From Coriobacteriia bacterium (GTDB lineage Bacteria > Actinomycetota > Coriobacteriia > WRKU01 > WQUG01), in the NCBI GenBank assembly GCA_009779855.1, contig WRBC01000002.1, positions 124,001 to 188,000 on the forward strand: a stretch of 64,000 nucleotides of DNA, in the 5' to 3' direction. The notes under the pieces are model-generated. The model had not been told where the DNA came from. It worked only from the letters and a program-made list of their open reading frames with translations, and searched no databases. Every line of letters starts with the position of its first letter. The stretch's first letter is position 1. The position numbers and the translations under genes are program-made. Below, piece after piece: positions 1 to 9,922 of this stretch.

Positions 1-1
1 A

Positions 2-682
2 TATCTTCTTGCGGCAGGGGAGACGGGCATTGATGCCTTTATTATTTCTGACCTAGGTGCAGCAGTCTTAGCAAGAGAGGCTGCCCCGCATGTTGCGCTG
101 CACGTTAGTACTCAAGCTAGTGTCGCGAATTCTGCTAGTGCAGAAGCATGGCATGAAATTGGAGCAAGACGCATTATCGCAGCGCGCGAGCTATCCCTGC
201 GTGAGCTAGCCGAGATGAAGAAGGATATGCCGACTGACATGGAGCTTGAAGTTTTTGTTCATGGGGCGCAGTGTATGGCTGTAAGTGGGCGTTGCATCAT
301 TAGCAATTATCTTGCACATCGTGATGCAAATAAAGGTCAGTGTGCTCACAGTTGTCGCTGGGATTATCAGTTGGTAGAGAAAAAGCGCCCCAATGAGTAT
401 CTGCCTGTGATTGAGGAGGATGGTCATACCTCAATCTTTAGCCCCTATGACCTTAATATGATTGAACACCTTGATGACCTTGTCTCTGCAGGGATTGATA
501 GTTTCAAAATTGAGGGACGAACTAAAGGCGTCAACTATATCTCTACTGTCGTCTCAGCCTATCGCGCAGTCCTGGACGGGGAAGAGGCAAAGCAGTATGT
601 TGAAGGACTCCGCGCTCAGACCCCGCGTCCCCAGGGAACGGGGTTCTATTATGGCTATCCGCAGCAAAATTATCGTAACTAA
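2..682 (+). CDS. Peptidase U32 family protein (5' truncated by window edge)
   Basis: Frame is open from base 2 (YLLAAGETGIDAFIISDLGAAVLAR...); U32-type motifs EVFVHGAQCMAVSGRCIISNYL, CAHSCRW, SFKIEGRTKGVNYISTVVSAYR and FYYGYPQQNY; stop at 680-682. Confidence 0.85.
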   Translation, partial: YLLAAGETGIDAFIISDLGAAVLAREAAPHVALHVSTQASVANSASAEAWHEIGARRIIAARELSLRELAEMKKDMPTDMELEVFVHGAQCMAVSGRCIISNYLAHRDANKGQCAHSCRWDYQLVEKKRPNEYLPVIEEDGHTSIFSPYDLNMIEHLDDLVSAGIDSFKIEGRTKGVNYISTVVSAYRAVLDGEEAKQYVEGLRAQTPRPQGTGFYYGYPQQNYRN

Positions 683-1353
683 AGAATGATTTCTTTAAGC
701 TGGGAAGTGCCTGTATTTCCGCCAGGACAGACAAAGAGTCGCTCTGTCGCTGGGCCTACGAATAGAAATGACGATTTTTGTTTAGGGTTAATGAGGCCTG
801 CTTCAAAAAGCTGCGTGTGAAAGCTCTGAGCAATGTCAAGGTTTAGTTCGCTCAGTTGCTGGTCTTCTCGGAATGTTAATTTGAGATATGCCTCTGTGGG
901 GAAGGGAGCTGTGTGGTCAAGGCTTCTATCGCTGTCTTGAATGTGCTGCACTTCAGAATAACCATTAGAGAAGCTGCTTCTGGTAGGTAAATCGTAATGA
1001 ATACTTCCTGCTATAGAGCTCTCTGCTCCGAAAACTTGAGGGAGTATTTCTGCTAGCTTAACGCCTGCTGCCCTTTCCAATTTAGCTGCAGCTATCCGGT
1101 CTTTTTGACCACCAATTCTCTCGCTGATAGTGACTGTTGGTTCTTTACTAAAATCATTCTTTCTAGCATGGGTTATCTGTTCTTTTTGTTGGTCTGAACC
1201 TAGGGTCATTTGGCTTACGGCAGACTGAGTGTAAAAGATTATGAGCGCCGAGGCTAGCAAAATAACTATCAAACATCCGAGCATCATGAATTTTTTAATG
1301 GTTGGGGAGGGTAGAAAGTCTTTCTTGTTCATGTCTTTATTTTTGCGCTTCAT
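679..1353 (-). CDS. Hypothetical membrane-anchored extracellular protein, downstream of the spaA-like gene
   Basis: ORF track 679..1386; an AAGGAG ribosome-binding site supports the start at MKRKNKDMNKK (1353). One N-terminal TM segment (FMMLGCLIVILLASALIIFY). Slightly overlaps the upstream gene. Confidence 0.6.
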   Translation of the reverse strand: MKRKNKDMNKKDFLPSPTIKKFMMLGCLIVILLASALIIFYTQSAVSQMTLGSDQQKEQITHARKNDFSKEPTVTISERIGGQKDRIAAAKLERAAGVKLAEILPQVFGAESSIAGSIHYDLPTRSSFSNGYSEVQHIQDSDRSLDHTAPFPTEAYLKLTFREDQQLSELNLDIAQSFHTQLFEAGLINPKQKSSFLFVGPATERLFVCPGGNTGTSQLKEIIL

Positions 1354-4300
1354 GTTTTTTCTCCTTATCTCTTTTCCTAACAGCAAGCTCTAGCAGTGCA
1401 AAGACCCCTGCGCACGCTGCTGCCAGTGCCAAGGCAAACCAAAATCCTCCATTATTTTGATCTCCTGTTTTTGGGGAATGCGGTATAAGCGAACCGCCTT
1501 TTTCCTGGGTATTCTCCGTACTTATTTTGCTGTTCGTATTGGGGCTAGTATTCAATGCCAAAGGGTTATCTTTGTCGTTTTTGGAGGTGTCTCTAATGCT
1601 CTCCCGGGAAGTCTCGTCTCCAGTGTTCCTGTTACCGTCCTCATGCGTAAAGGAGTCAATAAGGCGCGTCTCTACCTTATCCCTGTCATCATCTTTGAGG
1701 TTAATGTTGCGTGTGATATGTGAACTGGCAGAATTTAAGATGATATTTTCTAGACCTGTTTCAGGGTCATACTTCTCTATAGGATGCGGACAGTAGACTA
1801 GATAGGATAGAGGAGCAAGACCAGCAGCGTTGGCAGACTCTTCACTGTAGAAGCGATCATCTATCTCTGGGTTCCACTCATTATCATTTTTACTCGTGAA
1901 TCCTTTTTCTACCCGTCCGTACTCTAGCTTAATCGCTGTAACATGTTCATTGTCTTCTAGATTTAGGTCTGATACGGCCAGTCGCAGTCTCTTGCCTGCA
2001 TCAAGGTCTTCCTGCCATAACTTCCACCCCTTATTGTCAAAGCGCATTATCTTTTCAGGATTAGCAGGATTGCGCTCATCCTTGCTGGCTGCAATGCTGT
2101 CAGAATACATTGTTGTTTCGTCGCTTAGATTTGTCTGGTACCACAGGTTGTAAAGACCGTTAGAGTCTCCCCAGACGACAGGAGTCCAGAGCTCTTCTAT
2201 GCGGATTTGACCTGCGTTGACCCCCTCAAGGTAGTCGATGACCACATATTCATCTGCCCAATCATTTGAAGTAGACCTAAAGTTGACATCGTAACGGTAA
2301 AGTTCTTTACTACCCTGTGCACTGTTGTCGATTTGCGCTTCACCAGGTAATGATTTGTATCCTGCAGAAGTTATCTTGATAGTATGCTTGTCAACCTCAC
2401 ATGAGACAGCAACAGGTTCATTTTCAACCTCTACTTCACTCCAGACTATGGCTGTATGTTGATCCTTGTACTTCAACTCAATATTGAAGATTTTTGGACT
2501 AAGTAAGTACCACGGGTTTGCCTTAGCCTCTACTAGTTCATAGTCCCCTAGATAGAGGGAGATGCTTTCGGCTACGCCCTTTTCATTGGTGATAAGTACA
2601 TCAGCTACATCCCCTGCAGTCAGACGCACAGAGCCATCACTTGTGACGATGTCCTTTTTTGCTCGCAGTTCAAACACTGTTTCGGTCACAGCGCTTGCAG
2701 TAATACTGTCGACCTTCATCACGCGCACTTTACCCATTGCAGGGTAGTTGTCTATGCTCACAACCAGAGGGTCTGTCCAGTGATGATCTGTGTTTACTTG
2801 GAAGGCTATAGGTTCTTCTAGTAAAAGATATCCATCCGGTGCTTGTACTTCTTTTAGATAGTACGTTCCAAACTTGAGTGGTTCTGGTAGATTAATCTGC
2901 CCTGTTTCATCGGTGGTAAAAGTGCTAATTGTTTGTGTGTGAGGAAAGTTTATAGTGAAACTCATCAACCTCATATCTTTGTCAAAGATTTGAAATTGGG
3001 TTCCCGCTAATGGTATGACCTTTCCTGTTTCTGCATCACGCTTTACGATACTTATTGCAGCAGTAATCTCATGATTTACTAGATGATAGCGCTTCTCCAC
3101 ACCGTTTTCGTCTACGCTGAACTTCATATCGTCGATAGGCCTTAAACCTTCTGGGGTAGACGCAGGGTCTTCGTGCAAGATGTAGTCACCGTATTCAAGA
3201 AAGCCACTACTGAAGTCTTTGGTTCCCCATTGCGACCGTGGTGGGATGAGGTCGCGACTTGTCGCAAATCCCTCCCTGTCCGTGGTTAGCGTTGCCACAA
3301 TCTGACCATAGCGGGGGTTAGCCCTTCCATCTCCATTCCTTGGGGTGTCGTCAATAATGTGAAAGCGGACTTTTTCCAGTGGATGAATCAGGTCTCCATC
3401 AGGCGCAGTGTATTTGCGTAGAGCTATGTCTCCGCGGATAATCTGTTCGTTTATGCGAGGAACTACATTATGTAGTGATATCTCTATTGGACGATCAGCC
3501 CCACCGGAGTCTGCTACGTTGAAGCTGCGCCAATTGGCGAACTCTGGATCAATCAAATAACCTTCAGGTGCTTTTACTTCACGAATTTGGAAGGTTCCGA
3601 TAGGTATGCCTGGCATAGAAGCCCCCGTGGCACGATATTCAGCATGACCTGAGGCATCAGTTATAAGCTGCTGTGTTCTCCAGCCGTCAGGAGCTGAGGA
3701 GTCTGCCCAGCGAATCTCAAACTCTGCTCCAGCTAAACTGGCCCCGCCACTTGCAATGGCTTGTCCTGTTTCCTTATCAACCTTGCGAATATTAAGATCT
3801 GTTCCGTAGCGACGAGCATCGCTTGAACTTACACGTCCAATGCTGGGGCTACTTGTCCCCGTTGGGACCAGTACGACTCTATGAGTAGTTGCGTCCAGTA
3901 TGTGTCCAGCCGGAGGGATAATCTCTTTAATGAAGTAATCTCCCATCCGCAGTCCGTCAAGACCTGCTGCTCCCTGGACATTAGTGGTCATCCTGCCTAC
4001 ATAAGAGGTATGACTTGTATTTTTCGTATCAGCTGCAGAACTATTGGTCCATACGCCATAAACGGCACCAGCAAGACTGTAGGCAGAATTCCCTGCAATA
4101 CTTGCACTAGAGATAAAGTTCCCAGGAGAGGTTGATTGCTTATTTAGTTCAATACGTCCAATGGGTTCAGGTTCGTTATGTATTGCTCCTGCGAGATAAC
4201 TGGGCAGAGAATTGTTGGTTGCTTCGGAATCATCTCCGCCTGTGGGGGTTACAGATAAAACAGTGGCATTAAGTAAATATCCTGGGGGTGCACTGATTTC

Positions 4301-5149
4301 TCTAATGTAGTAACTGCCGCCAGCAGGAATACGATACCACCAGGCATTCCCGTCGGATCCTGAGGTGCTTGACTGGATAAAGCTGGGGCTACTGGTGTTT
4401 CCGCTAGCTGCTGCTGCGCGACTAGTCCATATGCCGAAGGTAGCCCCAGCAAGGGGGGCATTGCTATGAGCGTCGCGTTTTTGAACGCGTATACGTGAAG
4501 TAAGTGGGTCGCCCTGGGACAAGACCATTCTTTGCACATTGCTATTTGATGGGGGAATATAAGGCCAATAGCGATTAAGCTGAACGCTACTGCTGCTTAA
4601 GGCCCGACTTACTATCCAGGAGGACGCCCTCCAGTGGTCGGTGCTTGTGCTGTATTCGGAAAGGTTCTCACCTTGAATTCTGAAGATTGCTAGCTGAACT
4701 GCCATGCGCCATTCAATATTTGTGAGCGCTATTCCATTGATAGTTGTTCCGCCAGAAGTTGTGGTGGGGCCTAAATCTAGTGCGATAGAAAGAGCACGTC
4801 CCTCGCTACTTGTCGCTCTAGACAACTTTGTTCCGCGGATCATTTCCAGGTTGTAAGGAGCCGCCCTTCTGAAGTCGAGACAATATGCAGCCGCAGTTCC
4901 CGAATTATGCACAGGTATCCCTACGTGGCTGCTTTGTGTATTGAAAGTGCGTCGCTGTGCGGGTACGGCAGACAGTGCAAGTGATGGCACAATTGTCTGT
5001 ATAAGCAAAATACTGAGTAGTGTCATCAATACTATTGCTGATGAACGCCTAAAAGGAAGAGGTGGTAGTATTGTTCGCCCTTTCTTATGCCTTGTTCCAT
5101 ATGGCCATGAGGTCATGTGATTATGAGAAGGCGTGATTGCTTTAATCAT
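1337..5149 (-). CDS. Large LPXTG-like surface protein with predicted thioester domain, multiple SpaA/Cna-B-like repeats and an SPKTG sorting signal
   Basis: Signal-peptide-like N-terminus; AYCLDF and WRMAVQLAIF (thioester-type Cys/Gln motifs); repeated SpaA modules (LAGATFGIW..., LAGAEFEIRW..., LAGTQFQIFD...); C-terminus SPKTGDQNNGGFWFALALAAACAGVFALL then a basic tail. Confidence 0.85.
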   Translation of the reverse strand: MIKAITPSHNHMTSWPYGTRHKKGRTILPPLPFRRSSAIVLMTLLSILLIQTIVPSLALSAVPAQRRTFNTQSSHVGIPVHNSGTAAAYCLDFRRAAPYNLEMIRGTKLSRATSSEGRALSIALDLGPTTTSGGTTINGIALTNIEWRMAVQLAIFRIQGENLSEYSTSTDHWRASSWIVSRALSSSSVQLNRYWPYIPPSNSNVQRMVLSQGDPLTSRIRVQKRDAHSNAPLAGATFGIWTSRAAAASGNTSSPSFIQSSTSGSDGNAWWYRIPAGGSYYIREISAPPGYLLNATVLSVTPTGGDDSEATNNSLPSYLAGAIHNEPEPIGRIELNKQSTSPGNFISSASIAGNSAYSLAGAVYGVWTNSSAADTKNTSHTSYVGRMTTNVQGAAGLDGLRMGDYFIKEIIPPAGHILDATTHRVVLVPTGTSSPSIGRVSSSDARRYGTDLNIRKVDKETGQAIASGGASLAGAEFEIRWADSSAPDGWRTQQLITDASGHAEYRATGASMPGIPIGTFQIREVKAPEGYLIDPEFANWRSFNVADSGGADRPIEISLHNVVPRINEQIIRGDIALRKYTAPDGDLIHPLEKVRFHIIDDTPRNGDGRANPRYGQIVATLTTDREGFATSRDLIPPRSQWGTKDFSSGFLEYGDYILHEDPASTPEGLRPIDDMKFSVDENGVEKRYHLVNHEITAAISIVKRDAETGKVIPLAGTQFQIFDKDMRLMSFTINFPHTQTISTFTTDETGQINLPEPLKFGTYYLKEVQAPDGYLLLEEPIAFQVNTDHHWTDPLVVSIDNYPAMGKVRVMKVDSITASAVTETVFELRAKKDIVTSDGSVRLTAGDVADVLITNEKGVAESISLYLGDYELVEAKANPWYLLSPKIFNIELKYKDQHTAIVWSEVEVENEPVAVSCEVDKHTIKITSAGYKSLPGEAQIDNSAQGSKELYRYDVNFRSTSNDWADEYVVIDYLEGVNAGQIRIEELWTPVVWGDSNGLYNLWYQTNLSDETTMYSDSIAASKDERNPANPEKIMRFDNKGWKLWQEDLDAGKRLRLAVSDLNLEDNEHVTAIKLEYGRVEKGFTSKNDNEWNPEIDDRFYSEESANAAGLAPLSYLVYCPHPIEKYDPETGLENIILNSASSHITRNINLKDDDRDKVETRLIDSFTHEDGNRNTGDETSRESIRDTSKNDKDNPLALNTSPNTNSKISTENTQEKGGSLIPHSPKTGDQNNGGFWFALALAAACAGVFALLELAVRKRDKEKKHEAQK

Positions 5150-5219
5150 CGAATCTTCCCGTTAAACTTTTGAAGTGGATGTATCATAGCGAAATTGGAC
5201 TAAAGCCCAGCAAAGTTCT

Positions 5220-5270
5220 GGTTAAGGTAGGATTAAGTAAAGGTTAAGTGGGGATTTCATAATGATTAAC
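5220..5270. promoter_or_regulatory. Array of 11-bp-phased direct repeats (GGTTAAG / GATTAAG / GGTTAAG / GATTTCA / GATTAAC), putative response-regulator operator
   Basis: Copies start at 5220, 5231, 5242, 5253 and 5264, exactly 11 bp apart; located between divergent genes. Confidence 0.5.
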
Positions 5271-5340
5271 AGAATGCTAAAACAGCACTGCTTGGTGTGC
5301 TATCATGGGCGTGGATTTTTAACATGAAAGGTACGGAATA

Positions 5341-5973
5341 ATGAACATAATTTTACTAGGTGCTCCAGGGTCAGGAAAAGGCACACAGGCTGCAAAGCTA
5401 GTTGAGGCTTTTGGGTTAGTTCACATATCAACGGGTGATATGTTGCGTGCGGCGGTAAGCGCCAGTACACCACTGGGCGTCGAGGCAAAGAAATATATGG
5501 ACGCGGGTGACCTTGTTCCTGATGAACTTATTATTGGCCTTATCAAGGACAGGTTAAAAGAAGAAGATACTGAAAAAGGTTTTATTCTGGACGGATTTCC
5601 GCGTTCGACTTCACAGGCTATTGCTCTGGATGAGCAGCTCGCAGAACTTAAGCGCACAATTGATGTGGCGATTGCTATCGATGTGGATGCAGAGGTTATT
5701 GTGAATCGCATCAGTACGCGCCGCTTTTGTCCTGCTTGTGGTAGGAGCACTAATGCCTCTGAAGGGGAGTATTGCATTATTTGTGGATGTGCTCTTGAAG
5801 TGCGTGCAGACGATAAGGAAGATGTCGTACGTAAGCGACTGAATGTTTATGAGCAAAATACCGCCCCACTTATTGATTATTATCGTGGTAAGGGTATTTT
5901 GCGCTCTATTGACGGTGATCGCCCTGTTAGTGTGGTCTGGGAAGATGTGGAAAAGATAGCCTCGGGCGACTAG
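5341..5973 (+). CDS. adk: Adenylate kinase with Cys4 (zinc-type) lid
   Basis: MNIILLGAPGSGKGTQAAKL, DGFPRS, and CPACGR...CIICG lid. Confidence 0.97.
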   Translation: MNIILLGAPGSGKGTQAAKLVEAFGLVHISTGDMLRAAVSASTPLGVEAKKYMDAGDLVPDELIIGLIKDRLKEEDTEKGFILDGFPRSTSQAIALDEQLAELKRTIDVAIAIDVDAEVIVNRISTRRFCPACGRSTNASEGEYCIICGCALEVRADDKEDVVRKRLNVYEQNTAPLIDYYRGKGILRSIDGDRPVSVVWEDVEKIASGD

Positions 5974-6011
5974 TCTACCTGGTCAATCGGTAACCATGGC
6001 TAAGCAGTAAT

Positions 6012-6782
6012 ATGTCTCGTTTTTTACGCAGCAATATTTTAATCAAGACTCCAGCAGAGATTGAACAGATGCAGGAGGCAGGTGCCATAGCTGCACGTGC
6101 CCTGCGTCTTGCTTGTGAGGCAGTAGAGCCAGGTATTAGCACGCAAGAGGTTAATGATGTTGCGGAGGCGGCCATACGTGAAGCTTCAGCAGTGCCTACT
6201 TTTCTGGGTTATTCAGGCTTTCCGGCTTCGATTTGCGCCAGTATAAACAGCGAAGTTGTGCACGGTATTCCCAGTAAAGGGGTAAAGCTTTGCTTTGGTG
6301 ATGTGGTCGCTATTGATGTGGGGGCCACCTATAAGGGATGGATTGGTGACAACGCTGATACGGTAGCCGTGGGAGAAATCACAGACGATTCTCAGCAGCT
6401 TATCGATGTGACGCGAAAGGCTCTTTATGCGGGAATTGCGCAATGTGTTCCCGGTAATCGCTTGGGGGACATAAGTCATGCGATAGGAAAGGTTGGACGT
6501 GCAGCAGGTCTTGGCATTATTCAACAGTATGTTGGACATGGCGTAGGCAAATCCTTGCATGAAGAGCCAAGTATTCCCAATGAGGGCAAAGCAGGGAAGG
6601 GACCCATTCTAAAAGCAGGTATGGTCTTTGCTTTAGAACCTATGTTTACTCTGGGTATCGATGATGTGGTAACGCGAGATGATCACTGGACCGTAGTGAC
6701 AAAAGATGGGTCACGATCGGCACAGATTGAACATACTGTTGCTGTAACAGAAGAAGGGCCACTCATCCTTACTAAAGAATGA
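6012..6782 (+). CDS. map: Methionine aminopeptidase type I
   Basis: IKTPAEIEQMQEAGAIAARAL, VVHGIPS, DVGATYKGWIGDNADT, GHGVGKSLHEEPSIPN. Confidence 0.97.
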   Translation: MSRFLRSNILIKTPAEIEQMQEAGAIAARALRLACEAVEPGISTQEVNDVAEAAIREASAVPTFLGYSGFPASICASINSEVVHGIPSKGVKLCFGDVVAIDVGATYKGWIGDNADTVAVGEITDDSQQLIDVTRKALYAGIAQCVPGNRLGDISHAIGKVGRAAGLGIIQQYVGHGVGKSLHEEPSIPNEGKAGKGPILKAGMVFALEPMFTLGIDDVVTRDDHWTVVTKDGSRSAQIEHTVAVTEEGPLILTKE

Positions 6783-6924
6783 ATATGTATCATTTGTGGA
6801 TTGCTTGCAAAAATAATATGAACATTATGTAGATTTTATGTTATACTAACCCTGAGTAACAGGATTCCCTGTTGGCGTATTTAATGACAGAGAACCTGGT
6901 AAGTTCCATCTTAGGGGGGCTATC

Positions 6925-8901
6925 ATGAGATCGCCAAGACACACTACAGCTTATCGTTCTATATCCTTCATGTTGGCTATACTGCTTTTTCTAGCCTCGT
7001 TTGTATCTGCGCTGAACGCACCTATTGCTTATGCGTCCCCAGGTGAAGGTGTTAGCGAAATCTCTGTACCTGAAGAGGCTTCCTCACTTTCCCCTGATGA
7101 CCCTGAGGTTGACGCTACGCGTATTGTTGCCTGGCCTAAAGAAAGCACAAACCCTGAAGAGGTAGAAGAGTCAGTCATTGAGGTAGTTGAAGATATGGAA
7201 GCTTCAGAAGAGACCTCAATAGACGCAGAAATAATTGCAAATCCTGGTGCAGATGATTTTGAGTCTCTTGTTATTGTTGAAGGCGATGAGCAGGTCACTG
7301 AAGACCTAATAGATCAGATGATGGCTACAGGACTATTTGAAACTGTTGATTATGACGTACTTATTGATCCGCTGGCTGTCTACACTGCCACGCCTAATGA
7401 CACGCTTTATCCTAGTGCGGGATCATGGGGTCTTAAGCCCTTTCCTGGAGCGAATTTCTCTGCAGTATGGGCTAGGCTTGACCTAGCTAGGGGTAAATCA
7501 GATACGGCACCAATCGCTATGATAGACACGGGATTTGATCTTACCCTAGAAGATCGTGGTCCTAATATTGTTGCTGCCTACGACTTTGCCCTATTCAGAA
7601 GTAGCGTGACTCCACAATCACGTACACAACTTGCCTATCACGGAACCTCTACTGCGGGTGTTATAGGAGCTGCAACTAACAACAAAAAAGGAGTTGCGGG
7701 TGCTGCCTGGGACAATAAGGTGATTATCTATAAAGCAACTGATGCTAATGATAATCTATATCTTTCAGCAGTCACAAATTCAGTAAATGATGTTGTTGCA
7801 AAACGTAATGCACGTATAATTAATATGTCTTTAGGGGGCACAGCGTTTCCATCCTACTTCCAGATGGCTATAGATTCTGCTGTTAATTCAGGAATCTTAG
7901 TAGTTGCTGCTGCAGGAAATACAGCCCAACAAGGAAACGTAACCCTGTATCCCGCTGCCTATCCCCCTGTTTTGTCTGTAGCCTCTATTGGACCTACGGG
8001 AGCATGGTCAAGTTTTTCCACATACAATTCAGAGGTTAACATTGCTGCCCCAGGAGAACAGATTTCTGTTTTGCGCTATAGCAATACCTACAGCTATGCT
8101 TCAGGAACATCTTTCGCTGCACCGCATGTTTCAGCGGCTGCCGCATTAGTATGGAGGGCTGCCCCTAATCTTAGCGCAGCGCAGGTTAAAAACATTCTTA
8201 TTAATACTGCAAAGCCCATTGGTACAAAGGGTAATACTAAAACAGGGGCGGGTGCTTTAGACGCAGCAATGGCTTATGAGACTGCTTTGGGTTTGCCTTT
8301 CCAGCCAAAAATTACAAGGGTTGACCGCGGCCGGGGAAATGTAAAGCTAACCTGGAGCTATAACACCAATAGTCCTCATTCTGTTACTGGGTATGTTCTT
8401 TGGTACCGTGCAAGCAGTCAGAAGAATTGGTCTGTGAGGAATATAAGTACTCAAGCAAAGCAGTACAGCTATACCGTAGGAGGACTTAAGGACAATACTA
8501 AGTACTACTTTAAAGTTGCTGCACTGACTACAAAAGGAAAGGGTCCCTTTTCTACTTATGTGGAAGGCACTACTTATCCGCCTAGCGTGCTGTCCTCAAA
8601 GCAGACTATGAAAATTAGGCGCGGACAATCTGCATGGCTGTACGTGGCTCCCCACTACTGTGTAAGACGAAGCCAGAAGGTTACTTGGAAAAGCTCTAAT
8701 CCTAGAGTAGCTACCGTATCAAATCTGGGAAAAGCTGCCATGAAGAAAGGGTCAGGAGCTTGGACAGGAACTTCCTTGACAGATAAAGCAGTTGCACGAA
8801 AAGGAAGGAAACTTGTGATTAAGGGAGAAAGAAAAGGAACTTGCTATCTTACCTTTAGCTCAAGTGGAGCTACTCGCAAAGTTAAAGTAGTTGTTTATTA
8901 G
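6925..8901 (+). CDS. Secreted S8 subtilisin-like serine protease with Fn3-like and Ig-like C-terminal domains
   Basis: Signal peptide; catalytic motifs AMIDTGFD, YHGTSTAGVIGA and SGTSFAAPHVSAAAAL; acidic propeptide-like region; Fn3-like segment (PKITRVDRGRGNVKLTW...). Confidence 0.9.
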   Translation: MRSPRHTTAYRSISFMLAILLFLASFVSALNAPIAYASPGEGVSEISVPEEASSLSPDDPEVDATRIVAWPKESTNPEEVEESVIEVVEDMEASEETSIDAEIIANPGADDFESLVIVEGDEQVTEDLIDQMMATGLFETVDYDVLIDPLAVYTATPNDTLYPSAGSWGLKPFPGANFSAVWARLDLARGKSDTAPIAMIDTGFDLTLEDRGPNIVAAYDFALFRSSVTPQSRTQLAYHGTSTAGVIGAATNNKKGVAGAAWDNKVIIYKATDANDNLYLSAVTNSVNDVVAKRNARIINMSLGGTAFPSYFQMAIDSAVNSGILVVAAAGNTAQQGNVTLYPAAYPPVLSVASIGPTGAWSSFSTYNSEVNIAAPGEQISVLRYSNTYSYASGTSFAAPHVSAAAALVWRAAPNLSAAQVKNILINTAKPIGTKGNTKTGAGALDAAMAYETALGLPFQPKITRVDRGRGNVKLTWSYNTNSPHSVTGYVLWYRASSQKNWSVRNISTQAKQYSYTVGGLKDNTKYYFKVAALTTKGKGPFSTYVEGTTYPPSVLSSKQTMKIRRGQSAWLYVAPHYCVRRSQKVTWKSSNPRVATVSNLGKAAMKKGSGAWTGTSLTDKAVARKGRKLVIKGERKGTCYLTFSSSGATRKVKVVVY

Positions 8902-9042
8902 TATGAATTCGATGGGCGCATGGTCTATATCTTCCCCAAAGTTTACAACCCTTGCGTCCATCGTTTTCTATAAAGCAACCAGGCTTTATGGCATGTTCTT
9001 ATGCGTCCCTAATGTGGTCACTGTTTCGGATACAATAGTAAT

Positions 9043-9861
9043 ATGACTAAACTAATATCATGGAACGTTAATGGTTTGCGTGCAAACCTGAAGAAGGGAT
9101 TCATGGAGCACTTTGAAGCCCTAGATGCTGATGTCTTTATGCTGCAGGAAATCAAGCTGCAGGCAGGTCAAATAGAGCTTGACCTGCCTGGCTATCATCA
9201 GTCCTGGAGTTACGCTGAAAAGAAGGGCTATTCAGGCACGGCGATTTTTTCCAAAGAAAAACCCTTACAGGTACTGCGTTATGTGGGGGAGTATCCCTTT
9301 GATTCTTCATCTGGCAGTAACACTGGTGATGATTTTGACTTTAGTTTGTTGCAGGATTTAGACAGGGAAGGGCGCATTACGGCTTGCGAGTTCAGAGACT
9401 ACTGGGCCGTAAGTGTTTACACGCCCAATGCACAACCAGAGCTGGCACGTCTAGATTTTCGCATGCGCTGGGAAGATGCCTTCCGCAATTTTGTCTTACG
9501 ACTGGATGCGAGCAAGCCAGTAATTATTGGCGGTGACCTCAATTGCGCGCATGAAGAGATCGATCTTGCACGTCCAAAACCTAATATTGGTAAGCCAGGA
9601 TTTTCTTATGAAGAGCGCGGCAAGCTCACAGAGTTACTTGATGCAGGATTTGCGGATCCGCTTCGTTTGATGAATCCTGAAGCTTCAGGATTATATACCT
9701 GGTGGTCTTACCGGGCTAATGCGCGTGCAAATAATGTCGGGTGGCGCATTGACTACTTTTTAGTGTCTGAGCGCCTCTGTTCCCGTGTAGTGGATACTCC
9801 CATTTATGCTGACATCCATGGGAGCGATCATTGTCCCGTAGGAATTGTATTGCAGGACTAA
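9043..9861 (+). CDS. xth: Exodeoxyribonuclease III
   Basis: KLISWNVNGLRA, LQEIKLQ, GDLNCAHEEIDLA, WRIDYFLVS, GSDHCPV. Confidence 0.95.
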   Translation: MTKLISWNVNGLRANLKKGFMEHFEALDADVFMLQEIKLQAGQIELDLPGYHQSWSYAEKKGYSGTAIFSKEKPLQVLRYVGEYPFDSSSGSNTGDDFDFSLLQDLDREGRITACEFRDYWAVSVYTPNAQPELARLDFRMRWEDAFRNFVLRLDASKPVIIGGDLNCAHEEIDLARPKPNIGKPGFSYEERGKLTELLDAGFADPLRLMNPEASGLYTWWSYRANARANNVGWRIDYFLVSERLCSRVVDTPIYADIHGSDHCPVGIVLQD

Positions 9862-9922
9862 AGGCATTGTGATAGTCTTATCAGTTGCTGTCTGTAAGTT
9901 TATTGAGATAAAGGATTAATGC

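Noticed and set aside
1457-4135. Several + strand ORFs of 61-89 aa (for example 1457..1723, 1527..1796, 1896..2153, 3881..4135)
   Set aside because: They lie antisense to the well-supported spaA-like gene, lack ribosome-binding sites and recognisable motifs, and look like chance ORFs.
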